Assembly: GCA_947628705.1 (NCBI GenBank)
Contig: CANRAZ010000011.1
Location: 1-49,109, forward strand
Reading direction: 5' to 3'
Source of the DNA: an uncultured Lachnospiraceae bacterium
Lineage (GTDB): Bacteria > Bacillota > Clostridia > Lachnospirales > Lachnospiraceae
Length of the DNA: 49,109 nt
In this document: positions 36,877 through 44,120 of the stretch, piece by piece
How the letters are laid out: the number at the start of each line of letters is the position of its first letter
Position numbering within the stretch: the first letter of the stretch is position 1
Notes under the pieces: model-generated
Database searches by the model: none
Seen by the model: the letters and a program-made list of their open reading frames with translations, nothing else
What the model was told of the DNA's origin: nothing
Translations under genes and position numbers: made by a program

Positions 36877-36936
36877 TTTTACCTCCGATACCCCAAAAAC
36901 GTATCTCATTTACTATTCGCAAGCGCAGTTTCTGTA

Positions 36937-36965
36937 TTTATATTCCTTTTACGCAAAAAATGCAA
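36937..36965 (-). promoter_or_regulatory. Promoter of the ABC-DUF1854 cluster
   Basis: On the minus strand TTGCAT (36960-36965), a 17-base spacer and TATAAA (36937-36942) lie 60 bases before the first gene. Confidence 0.55.
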
Positions 36966-36994
36966 GCTTAGTAATGATTTTAATTCTAAATTTT

Positions 36995-37030
36995 TAATAA
37001 AAAGACCCCGCAGATAAAACCTACAGGGTC
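36995..37030 (-). terminator. Terminator of the lysA-like gene
   Basis: On the minus strand GACCCTGTAG pairs with CTGCGGGGTC (37021-37030 with 37004-37013), a 10-bp stem with two G-T pairs and a 7-base loop, then a T-run. It lies 110 bases after the decarboxylase stop. The stretch 37031-37139 contains nothing else clear. Confidence 0.9.
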
Positions 37031-37139
37031 AGAAGTCAAAATAATTTTAAATTTACCCGATAAAGAAACAATGCTTCACGCAAGCACGAAACCGGAATTT
37101 CGTCCCCTCCGAGCGGACGTTTCTTTATTTATGGAAAAA

Positions 37140-38402
37140 TTACAGGTACGGCTTCATCAAGTCGTCAAAGTCAAAGGTACGGAAATAATCTGCGGCAGTC
37201 TCCGCACGCCTGATCATTTTAACTGTTCCGTCCTCCTTCAGCAAAAGTTCCGCCGACTTAAGCTTTCCGTTGTAATTATATCCCATTGCAAATCCGTGGG
37301 CTCCCGTGTCGTGAATATAGAGGTAATCTCCAATCTCTATTTTAGGAAGCATACGGTCTATGGCAAATTTATCGTTATTTTCACACAACGAACCCACCAC
37401 GTCGTATTTGTGGTCGGCAGGTTCATTTTCCTTACCCAAAACGGTTATATGGTGATAGGCGCCGTACATTGCAGGACGCATAAGGTTGACCGCGCACGCA
37501 TCAACGCCTATATATTCTTTGTAAATATGTTTCTCATGGATTGCCTTAACTACCAGCGCTCCGTAAGGTCCCATCATGAAACGTCCCAGTTCTGTAAAGA
37601 TAGCAACGTCGTCCATGCCTGCAGGCACAAGAACCTCCTCATAAACCCTGCGGACGCTTTCGCCAACCTTGAATATGTCGACCGGCTCATCGTCAGGCCG
37701 ATAAGGTATTCCGATTCCCCCTGAAAGATTGATGAACTTTATGTGAGCGCCTGTTTTTTCCTTAAGCTCGACAGCAAGCGTGAAGAGAGTCCTTGCAAGA
37801 GTCGGATAATAATCCTCCGCAATAGTGTTGCTTACAAGGAAGGAGTGAATTCCGAAATCTTTTACTCCGAGAGACTTAAGCTTCCTGTAGCCCTCTATCA
37901 TCTGCTCCTTGGTGTTTCCGTACTTAGCATCTCCGGGGTTGTCCATTATTCCGTTCTCAAGCTCGTAGATTCCGCCCGGGTTATATCTCATGCAGACGGT
38001 ATCAGGAACTCCGCACTCATTATTCAGGAAATCAATATGAGTTATATCGTCAAGATTGATGTAGGCTCCCAAGGACTTTGCCTTTGTAAACTCTCCCGAC
38101 GGGGTCTCGTTCGAGGAGAACATGATATCGCCCTTACCAAGCCCGACGGCCTCGGAAAGATAAAGCTCTGACATTGAGGAGCAGTCGGCGCCGCAGCCTT
38201 CCTCTTTTAAAATCTGTAAAAGGTAAGGATTCGGAGTGGCCTTTACCGCAAAAAACTCCTTGAAGCCCTTGTTCCACGAAAACGCCTCTTTAAGGTTTCT
38301 TGCATTTTTCCTTATTCCTGCCTCATCGTAAATGTGAAACGGAGTCGGATAATCTTTTGCTATCCTCTCAACCATTTCCTTCGTCAGAAATGCTTTTTTC
38401 AT
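37140..38402 (-). CDS. lysA: Diaminopimelate decarboxylase-like PLP enzyme
   Basis: 420 residues, fold type III. The PLP lysine lies in EFFAVKATPNP; other landmarks are INLSGGIGIPY, ELGRFMMGPYG, the cysteine loop GSLCENNDKFA, and VNLMRPAMYGAYHHI. LysA makes lysine from meso-diaminopimelate. The region after strand 6 reads FGIHSFLVSNT where classical LysA has a GIHCHIGSQ-type motif, so this is a distinct branch. I recall many clostridial proteins of this type annotated as LysA. Ornithine or carboxynorspermidine decarboxylase is less likely. No lysine riboswitch is seen. It is transcribed from its own promoter. Confidence 0.82.
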   Translation of the reverse strand: MKKAFLTKEMVERIAKDYPTPFHIYDEAGIRKNARNLKEAFSWNKGFKEFFAVKATPNPYLLQILKEEGCGADCSSMSELYLSEAVGLGKGDIMFSSNETPSGEFTKAKSLGAYINLDDITHIDFLNNECGVPDTVCMRYNPGGIYELENGIMDNPGDAKYGNTKEQMIEGYRKLKSLGVKDFGIHSFLVSNTIAEDYYPTLARTLFTLAVELKEKTGAHIKFINLSGGIGIPYRPDDEPVDIFKVGESVRRVYEEVLVPAGMDDVAIFTELGRFMMGPYGALVVKAIHEKHIYKEYIGVDACAVNLMRPAMYGAYHHITVLGKENEPADHKYDVVGSLCENNDKFAIDRMLPKIEIGDYLYIHDTGAHGFAMGYNYNGKLKSAELLLKEDGTVKMIRRAETAADYFRTFDFDDLMKPYL

Positions 38403-38429
38403 GCTCTGCGAATCCTCCTTTTCTTATGT

Positions 38430-38446
38430 TGCGGCACTGCGCCGCA
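38430..38446 (-). promoter_or_regulatory. 5'-UTR hairpin of the lysA-like gene
   Basis: TGCGGC and GCCGCA pair around a 5-base loop just after the expected transcription start. It is too small for a riboswitch and may protect the 5' end. Confidence 0.4.
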
Positions 38447-38455
38447 CTTTTTGAA

Positions 38456-38505
38456 ATAATAATACCGCTGTCACAATTTGTCAAGACATGATATAAATTT
38501 GTCAA
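38456..38505 (-). promoter_or_regulatory. lysA-like promoter with duplicated TTGACAAATT
   Basis: On the minus strand TTGACA (38479-38484), a 17-base spacer and TATTAT (38456-38461) form a near-consensus promoter. The ten bases TTGACAAATT also occur 21 bases further upstream (38496-38505), giving either a second -35 or a repeat bound by a regulator. Confidence 0.65.
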
Positions 38506-38521
38506 CAGCGCATTTTAAGCT

Positions 38522-40771
38522 TTATTCAAAAACCGCCTTTATGCCCGGAAGCCCTCTTTTTCTGGTTCGCATTTTTTTTAGGTTAAGCTTTTTACCGTCA
38601 AGCTCAAGGAAGTCGCTCTTGCCGTCGTGAACGGCAATGCCTGTGACCGTTTCGTCCTTTGTGAGTGCGATGCCCTTTACGCCCTTGCCGGTCTTCTTCT
38701 GTTCCGGAATTTCCTCAAGCGAAAACATCAGCGCAAGTTTTTTGCTGGTAAGCACCGTAACTTTCATTTTTCCTGAAAGAACCTCGGAAGCCGACAGCGG
38801 AACTATCGCCGCGATCCTGTCCCCCTCGGCAAGCTTTGTTGCAGCGATTACTCTCCGGCTTGCATCGAATTCTATGCCGGAAACCCTTTTCACAAGTCCG
38901 CCTTTTGTCATGAACAAAAACTGTGCGTCAAACATATCCTCATAAGGCATCGTAAAAAGCGGAGTCTCCTTATCCATTTTGGTTAAAACCTGAAGAAGCG
39001 TCCCCTTGTCCTTTATGCGGCCCTTTGGAATTGCAGAAACCTTAAGCTGATAAAGATTCCCTTCCTCCGTGAAAATTCCAAGCTTGTCATTGCTTTTTAT
39101 CTTAATTCTGGTTGTAAACTCTGTAAGCGCCTCTTCGCCCGCTCTCTGGTAGGTTGCCGTGTCAACTGCCTTGGTATAACCGAAACGGTCTCCCAAAATA
39201 TAAAGGTCTTCAACTCTTTCCTCCACAACATAGCTTGTGCTTTGGCTGACCATTATTGCGGTTCTTCTTTCGCGCGCAAACTTCTCTTTGAAAATGAGAA
39301 GCTGTTCTTTTATTACCTTGTGCAGCTCCTTCCTGCTCTTTAATATCTTTTCATAATGCCTGATGTCCTTCAGAAGCTGCGACTGCTCTTCATTAAGCTT
39401 AAGTATTTCAAGCCCTACAAGCTTCGACAGCTGCATTGCAAGGATCGCATCCGCCTGTCTTTCCGTAAAATCAAAGGAGGACGCTACCGCCCTTGCGGTC
39501 TCGGTCTTAAAACGAACTCCTTCGATCACGCCGTTTATAAGACATTCCTTTGCCTGTTTTACCGAATCGGAGCCGCGGAGGACCTCAATAATAACGTCTA
39601 TTACGTCTACCGCACGGATAAGTCCTTCAACTATTTCAAGCCTCTTTTTTGCCTTTTCCAGCAGGAACTGATACTCCTTTGTGTAAAGCTCCTCCTGAAA
39701 CGCAATAAATTCTTCTATCATTCCCTTAAGGCTGAACTGATAAGGCTGCTTGTCCTTTACTGCAAGAAAACATGCGCCATAGGTGTCTTCAAGCGAAGAC
39801 TTTTTAAGAAGCCCGTTAAGAAGATTGCCGGCATCCCTGTCTTTTTTAACCTCTATAACTATTCTGATGCCTTCCTTGCTGGACTCGTCTCTGACGTCGT
39901 ATATCTCGTCGAAGACCCTGTCCTTCATAAGAGACACAAGGTTTTCCACGAGGCTTGTTTTTCTGCCCGCAACAGTGTAGGGAATTTCGGTAATTACAAT
40001 GTTTTTTCTTCCGTTTTCTCCGTTTTCAATTTCCGTGCGGGCCTTTATTCTTATCTTACCCTCTCCGGTTTCATAAAGGCTTTTAAGCTCGTCGGCATTT
40101 GTAATTATGCCGCCTGTCGGGAAATCCGGACCCGGTATGCACTCCATAAGTTCATCGAGCGTTATTTCGGGATTTTCCATGCAGGCGATTACGCCGTTAA
40201 TTACTTCTCCCGGATTGTGAGGAGGTATGTTGGTCGCCATTCCGACGGCAATTCCGGTCGTTCCGTTAATCAGCAGATTCGGGAGCATCGCAGGCAGCAC
40301 CCTGGGCTCTTTTTCGCTTTCGTCAAAGTTAGGGTCGAACTCGACCAGTCCCTTTTCCAAATGCTCAAGTAAAGTCATCGCTCCGTCGCTTAGGCGCGCT
40401 TCCGTGTACCTCATTGCAGCCGCGCTGTCACCGTCAATTGAGCCGAAGTTTCCGTGTCCGTCAATCAGCGGTATCGCAAGACTGTAATCCTCAGTCATGT
40501 GTACAAGCGCGTCGTAAATTGAAGAATCTCCGTGCGGATGATATTTACCCATCGTGTCGCCGACAATACGCGCGCATTTTCTGTGAGGCTTGTCAGGCTG
40601 GAGTCCAAGCTCTATCATCGCATAAAGCACTCTCCTCTGAACAGGTTTCAGTCCGTCCCTTACGTCAGGAAGAGCTCTTGCAATTATTACGCTCAATGAG
40701 TAATCCCTGTAAGAGGTTCTCATTTCCTCGACGAAATCCCGCTGTATCATTGTATTTTCTAAATCAGGCAT
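38522..40771 (-). CDS. parC: DNA topoisomerase IV subunit A
   Basis: 749 residues. Breakage-reunion domain with the catalytic tyrosine Tyr122 in [11 protein letters not shown] and a wild-type quinolone region [10 protein letters not shown] (Ser83, Asp87). The C-terminal six-bladed domain lacks the GyrA box: where gyrase has QRRGGRG this protein has QRAGEEA. That argues for topoisomerase IV (decatenation) rather than gyrase. The absence of dnaA, dnaN and recF nearby agrees. The partner gene lies 115 bases upstream. Confidence 0.88.
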   Translation of the reverse strand: MPDLENTMIQRDFVEEMRTSYRDYSLSVIIARALPDVRDGLKPVQRRVLYAMIELGLQPDKPHRKCARIVGDTMGKYHPHGDSSIYDALVHMTEDYSLAIPLIDGHGNFGSIDGDSAAAMRYTEARLSDGAMTLLEHLEKGLVEFDPNFDESEKEPRVLPAMLPNLLINGTTGIAVGMATNIPPHNPGEVINGVIACMENPEITLDELMECIPGPDFPTGGIITNADELKSLYETGEGKIRIKARTEIENGENGRKNIVITEIPYTVAGRKTSLVENLVSLMKDRVFDEIYDVRDESSKEGIRIVIEVKKDRDAGNLLNGLLKKSSLEDTYGACFLAVKDKQPYQFSLKGMIEEFIAFQEELYTKEYQFLLEKAKKRLEIVEGLIRAVDVIDVIIEVLRGSDSVKQAKECLINGVIEGVRFKTETARAVASSFDFTERQADAILAMQLSKLVGLEILKLNEEQSQLLKDIRHYEKILKSRKELHKVIKEQLLIFKEKFARERRTAIMVSQSTSYVVEERVEDLYILGDRFGYTKAVDTATYQRAGEEALTEFTTRIKIKSNDKLGIFTEEGNLYQLKVSAIPKGRIKDKGTLLQVLTKMDKETPLFTMPYEDMFDAQFLFMTKGGLVKRVSGIEFDASRRVIAATKLAEGDRIAAIVPLSASEVLSGKMKVTVLTSKKLALMFSLEEIPEQKKTGKGVKGIALTKDETVTGIAVHDGKSDFLELDGKKLNLKKMRTRKRGLPGIKAVFE

Positions 40772-40885
40772 AGCCCCTCCTGCTGCTTGCGTCTATAGCT
40801 TAAACGCTTTCGTAAATATAATGTTTTCCTGCTTCGGATCCACAGTCGGATCCGCCGTCAAACATGTGGGTTAAAATACTTTCCG

Positions 40886-42826
40886 TCAAACGTCTATGTT
40901 GGCATACTTTGCCTCGGACATGATAAACTCACGGCGCGGCGGAACCGCACTTCCCATTAACAGTCCCGTTATCTCATCAGCTTCCACAACGTCACTTATT
41001 GTGATCTGTGCAAGAGTCCTGGTCTCCGGATCAAGCGTGGTTTCCCAAAGCTGGGACGCATCCATTTCCCCAAGACCCTTATAACGCTGCACATTAATTA
41101 TTTTTATTTTACCTGCATTTTCTTTTTTGAATTTTTCCAGCTCGAAGTCATCCATTATATAACGGCTTTCCTTTTTCTTCTTTTTGCCGGACGCGGCTTC
41201 ATAGTCGATCTTGTACAGAGGCGGAAGCCCTCTGTAAACCTTTCCCGCCTTAATCAGCTCAGGCATGAAACGGTAAAAGAAGGTAAGTAAAAGCGTGCTT
41301 ATATGAGCTCCGTCAACGTCTGCATCGGTAAGGATTATTATTTTGTCGTAACGAAGCTTGCTTATGTCGAAATCGTCGCCTATGCCGCAGCCGAAGGATG
41401 CAATCATTGTCTTTATTTCATTGTTTGTAAGGATTTTCTCAAGAGTTGCCTTCTCGACATTGAGGATCTTGCCTCTAAGCGGAAGCACCGCCTGTACTTT
41501 TCTGTTCCTTGCGGTCTTAACGGTACCTCCTGCGGAATCGCCCTCTACGATGTAAACCTCGCATTCGGAAGCCTTCTTTGACGAGCATGCCGCAAGCTTT
41601 GATTTTGTATCAACATCGTTAAGCTGCTTTAACACCGCGTTTCTCGCCTTATCGCCGGCTTTTCTCGCCTGATAGGACTTCATAGAGTTTTCAAGGATCT
41701 TTTTCAGAATTTCTACATTTTTATCAAAATAAAGCGTGACCTCTCTTGCAAAAATATCGTCAACCGCAACCTTCGCATCTGTGTTCCCGAGCTTTGTCTT
41801 CGTCTGCCCTTCGAACTGAGGGTCGGGGTGTTTTATCGATATGATCGCAACAAGTCCGTTCCTGATATCCTTGCCGTCAAAATTTTCATCCTTGTCCTTA
41901 AGAATGCCAAGCTCCCTTGCATACTGGTTCATTACTCTTGTAAGGGCGGTTTTAAAGCCTGTTACAAGGGTCCCTCCGTCAACCACGTTTATGCGGTTGC
42001 AGTAGGCGTTTATCTGTTCGGTGTAGGCGCTGATGTACTGAAAAGCCACCTCAACCTCTATGTCGCCGCTCGTTCCTTCAATGTAAATCGGCTCCTGATG
42101 CAGTGGGGTCGCTTCCCTGTTCAGATAGCTTACAAAGCTTTTTATTCCGTCCTGTTCGCAGTAGGTCTTTTTTAAACCTGTCCTTTTGTCCTCAAACTCA
42201 ATCACGAGCCCTTTGTTAAGGTAAGCAATTTCTTTAAGCCTTTTTGTAATTGTGTCCGCTTTGAATTCGGTAGTCTCAAAAATTTCCGGATCCGGATAAA
42301 AGGTAACCTTGGTTCCCGTATCGGATTTTGCACATTTGCCGACCGGAGGAAGATTTCCCTTTTCATCGAGAGGGAGAACGGGAACGCCGCCGTTTCTGTA
42401 CTCGTCCTTGTAAAGCAGGCCGCCTCTCTTGATTTCCACGTACATTCTGCTTGAAAGAGCATTGACTACGGAAGCCCCGACGCCGTGAAGTCCTCCGGAA
42501 ACCTTGTAAACAGAGTTTCCGAACTTGCCTCCGGCATGGAGAATCGTGTAAACCACTCTCTCAGTAGGAATCTTTTTAGTCGGATGAATGTCCACAGGAA
42601 CGCCTCTTCCGTGATCCGCAACGGTAATTCCTCCGTCTGCAAGCAGCGTTATTTCTATTTTGCTGCAAAAGCCTGCGAGATGCTCGTCAATCCCGTTGTC
42701 GAGTATTTCCCATATAAGATGGTGAAGCCCTCTGGTTCCGGTGCTTCCGATGTACATTCCGGGACGCTTTCTTACAGCCTCAAGTCCCTCAAGAACCACT
42801 ATCTGACTTCCGTCGTATTCAGTCAT
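40886..42826 (-). CDS. parE: DNA topoisomerase IV subunit B
   Basis: 646 residues. GHKL ATPase domain with EILDNGIDEHLAG, DHGRGVPVD and GGLHGVGASVVNALS, the transducer lysine in QTKTKLGN, and the TOPRIM site (EVYIVEGDSAGG, ILTDADVDGAHI). It ends with the conserved PPRREFI element. It supplies ATP-driven strand passage with the downstream ParC. The length matches either GyrB or ParE; the ParE call follows from the partner lacking the GyrA box. It has its own promoter. Confidence 0.88.
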   Translation of the reverse strand: MTEYDGSQIVVLEGLEAVRKRPGMYIGSTGTRGLHHLIWEILDNGIDEHLAGFCSKIEITLLADGGITVADHGRGVPVDIHPTKKIPTERVVYTILHAGGKFGNSVYKVSGGLHGVGASVVNALSSRMYVEIKRGGLLYKDEYRNGGVPVLPLDEKGNLPPVGKCAKSDTGTKVTFYPDPEIFETTEFKADTITKRLKEIAYLNKGLVIEFEDKRTGLKKTYCEQDGIKSFVSYLNREATPLHQEPIYIEGTSGDIEVEVAFQYISAYTEQINAYCNRINVVDGGTLVTGFKTALTRVMNQYARELGILKDKDENFDGKDIRNGLVAIISIKHPDPQFEGQTKTKLGNTDAKVAVDDIFAREVTLYFDKNVEILKKILENSMKSYQARKAGDKARNAVLKQLNDVDTKSKLAACSSKKASECEVYIVEGDSAGGTVKTARNRKVQAVLPLRGKILNVEKATLEKILTNNEIKTMIASFGCGIGDDFDISKLRYDKIIILTDADVDGAHISTLLLTFFYRFMPELIKAGKVYRGLPPLYKIDYEAASGKKKKKESRYIMDDFELEKFKKENAGKIKIINVQRYKGLGEMDASQLWETTLDPETRTLAQITISDVVEADEITGLLMGSAVPPRREFIMSEAKYANIDV

Positions 42827-42856
42827 TATATCCTCCGCTCAATCAATAACTATTTT

Positions 42857-42873
42857 CGGCACATATAGTGCCG
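42857..42873 (-). promoter_or_regulatory. 5'-UTR hairpin of parE
   Basis: CGGCAC and GTGCCG pair around five AT bases about 12 bases after the -10 box. The layout resembles the hairpin in the lysA-like leader. Confidence 0.4.
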
Positions 42874-42884
42874 CAGCCTCACGA

Positions 42885-42913
42885 ATTATACCATATTTAG
42901 GGATTTTAAGCAA
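42885..42913 (-). promoter_or_regulatory. parEC promoter
   Basis: On the minus strand a perfect TATAAT (42885-42890) follows TTGCTT (42908-42913) with a 17-base spacer. The -35 directly abuts the stop codon of the upstream SOS-type gene. Confidence 0.65.
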
Positions 42914-43162
42914 TTAGAACTTTTTTTCAACAAACCAGCGTCCGCTGTCATCGTAAAAAAGATAAGAACGCTGTCCCGAAATAATACAGGTGTAACGCAT
43001 GCCGCAGCCTCCTGCTTTAAGGCTTGCCGCTCTTCTTATGTCAACGATCCTGTCGATCTCAAAGCATCTTCCGTCTTCCCAATGCACCTTAATAGGCTTA
43101 AGCTTTCCGTCTTCTGCGAAAACAGCCGTCACCTCAACATATTTTTTTACGCTATCTCCCAC
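42914..43162 (-). CDS. Small DUF6504-like protein under a LexA-type promoter
   Basis: About 82 residues from a GTG at 43162, which has GGAGG five bases upstream. The open frame reaches 43255, but that extension covers the promoter, so it cannot be the start. The protein has the pattern VHWEDGRCFEIDRIVDIRRAAS followed by GGCGMRYTC and a C-terminal FYDDSGRWFVEKK. This resembles DUF6504-type proteins, which I recall near error-prone polymerase genes in actinobacteria. The double LexA-like operator on its promoter fits a DNA-damage role. No polymerase gene is adjacent. The biochemical function is unknown. Confidence 0.75.
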   Translation of the reverse strand: MGDSVKKYVEVTAVFAEDGKLKPIKVHWEDGRCFEIDRIVDIRRAASLKAGGCGMRYTCIISGQRSYLFYDDSGRWFVEKKF

Positions 43163-43198
43163 ATTTACCTCCGCAGCATCAGAAGTTTTTGTGAAATC

Positions 43199-43240
43199 AT
43201 AATACCACCCGAACATTTGTTTGTCAAGAACATTTGTTCG
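43199..43240 (-). promoter_or_regulatory. Promoter with two LexA (SOS) boxes
   Basis: On the minus strand TTGACA (43222-43227), exactly 17 bases, then TATTAT (43199-43204). Two Cheo-type boxes overlap it: CGAACAAATGTTCT (43227-43240) and CAAACAAATGTTCG (43210-43223). Each has one mismatch to CGAACNNNNGTTCG. One box covers the edge of the -35, the other the spacer, so LexA binding would block RNA polymerase. Confidence 0.85.
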
Positions 43241-43302
43241 TGTATTTTTTGCCATATTTCCAACAGTCCTGTTTTACCCAAGGCACAGAGGCAGCAAAGA
43301 TC

Positions 43303-43983
43303 TTAACCCTTTAAAAGTCCGTTTTTATCGCTTAGATTTCCCTTTTCCACGTTGGGGAGAATAAAGTTTTTTCTGGCATATTCCCACAAAATTTCCGACC
43401 CCTCCGCAGTTCTTTCATTTCTGCCAAAAACCTGCGACACGTCTATTCCTCTTTCCCTCCATGCCCTTCCGTCGGTAGCATTGTTAAGCATGAGAGGCTG
43501 TATGTTGTCCATCGTCCTTGCAAATCTTGCCTCAGGCGTGCTTCTCTCCTCAAATTCCCTCCACAGTCCGTAAAACCTCTCCGCCTGATCCGCAGGAAGC
43601 ATTCCGTAAATCCTTTCAGCTGCCCTTTTTTCTCTTTCCTCTTGGGTCTTAAGTCCCTCCTCGTCATAGGCATATGTGTCCCCTGCATCGATTTCGACTA
43701 CGTCATGAAGAAGTATCATTGTAACGGTTTTAAGTATGTCAATTTTTTCATTTGCATATTCACCCAGCAGTATCGCCATGAGCGCCATGTGCCACGCATG
43801 CTCCGCATCGTTTTCCTTCCGCGCCGCGCCGCTTAAGTAGGTCTGCCTGCCGATAAATTTTTCCTTATCAAGCTCAAGCGCAAAATTCATCTGCGCTTTC
43901 AGCCTTTCGGCCTTTTCCTCGCTTTTAAAGCATTCGCAACTGCAATTTTCGCTTGTTGATTTTACATTCGTGCGATTTTCCAT
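43303..43983 (-). CDS. HD-domain phosphohydrolase (HD_3/YfbR-like)
   Basis: 226 residues. Metal-binding residues follow the HD pattern: DAEHAWHMALMAILLGEY, then TMILLHDVVEIDAGDTYAYD, then Asp in MDNIQPLM. This matches the HD_3 group that includes 5'-deoxynucleotidases such as YfbR, which hydrolyse dNMPs. The first ~35 residues are extra and contain three cysteines close together (CSCECF). A nucleotide-pool role next to an SOS-type gene is attractive but unproven; the substrate is not determined. Confidence 0.85.
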   Translation of the reverse strand: MENRTNVKSTSENCSCECFKSEEKAERLKAQMNFALELDKEKFIGRQTYLSGAARKENDAEHAWHMALMAILLGEYANEKIDILKTVTMILLHDVVEIDAGDTYAYDEEGLKTQEEREKRAAERIYGMLPADQAERFYGLWREFEERSTPEARFARTMDNIQPLMLNNATDGRAWRERGIDVSQVFGRNERTAEGSEILWEYARKNFILPNVEKGNLSDKNGLLKG

Positions 43984-44068
43984 CTCTGTTCCTTCCTCCG
44001 TTTTGTCCGCATTTTAACGTCAAATCCGTAAGCAGCCTCCAATATGCGGCAGGCTGACTGTTCGGCTT

Positions 44069-44106
44069 AAAAAATAAAGCGGACAGCAAATCCGCTTTAT
44101 TTTTAA
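44069..44106. terminator. Terminator after the GH25 gene
   Basis: AAAAATAAAGCGGA pairs with TCCGCTTTATTTTT around a 7-base loop, directly after the lysozyme stop. It has A- and T-runs on both sides, so it can act in both directions. Confidence 0.9.
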
Positions 44107-44120
44107 ATGATCACCGTGTT

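Noticed and set aside
38403-38521. Possible lysine riboswitch before the lysA-like gene
   Set aside because: Only about 50 bases separate the -10 from the start, too short for an L-box, and no conserved core was seen.
39356-40372. A 338-codon open frame on the plus strand
   Set aside because: It lies entirely antisense to parC, has no ribosome site or family motif, and its length follows from codon bias of the real gene.
38522-42826. gyrA/gyrB assignment
   Set aside because: The GyrA box is missing and oriC-type neighbours are absent, so parC/parE fits better.
43163-43255. Upstream extension of the DUF6504-like gene
   Set aside because: The extension contains the -35, -10 and LexA boxes, so it cannot be translated from this promoter.
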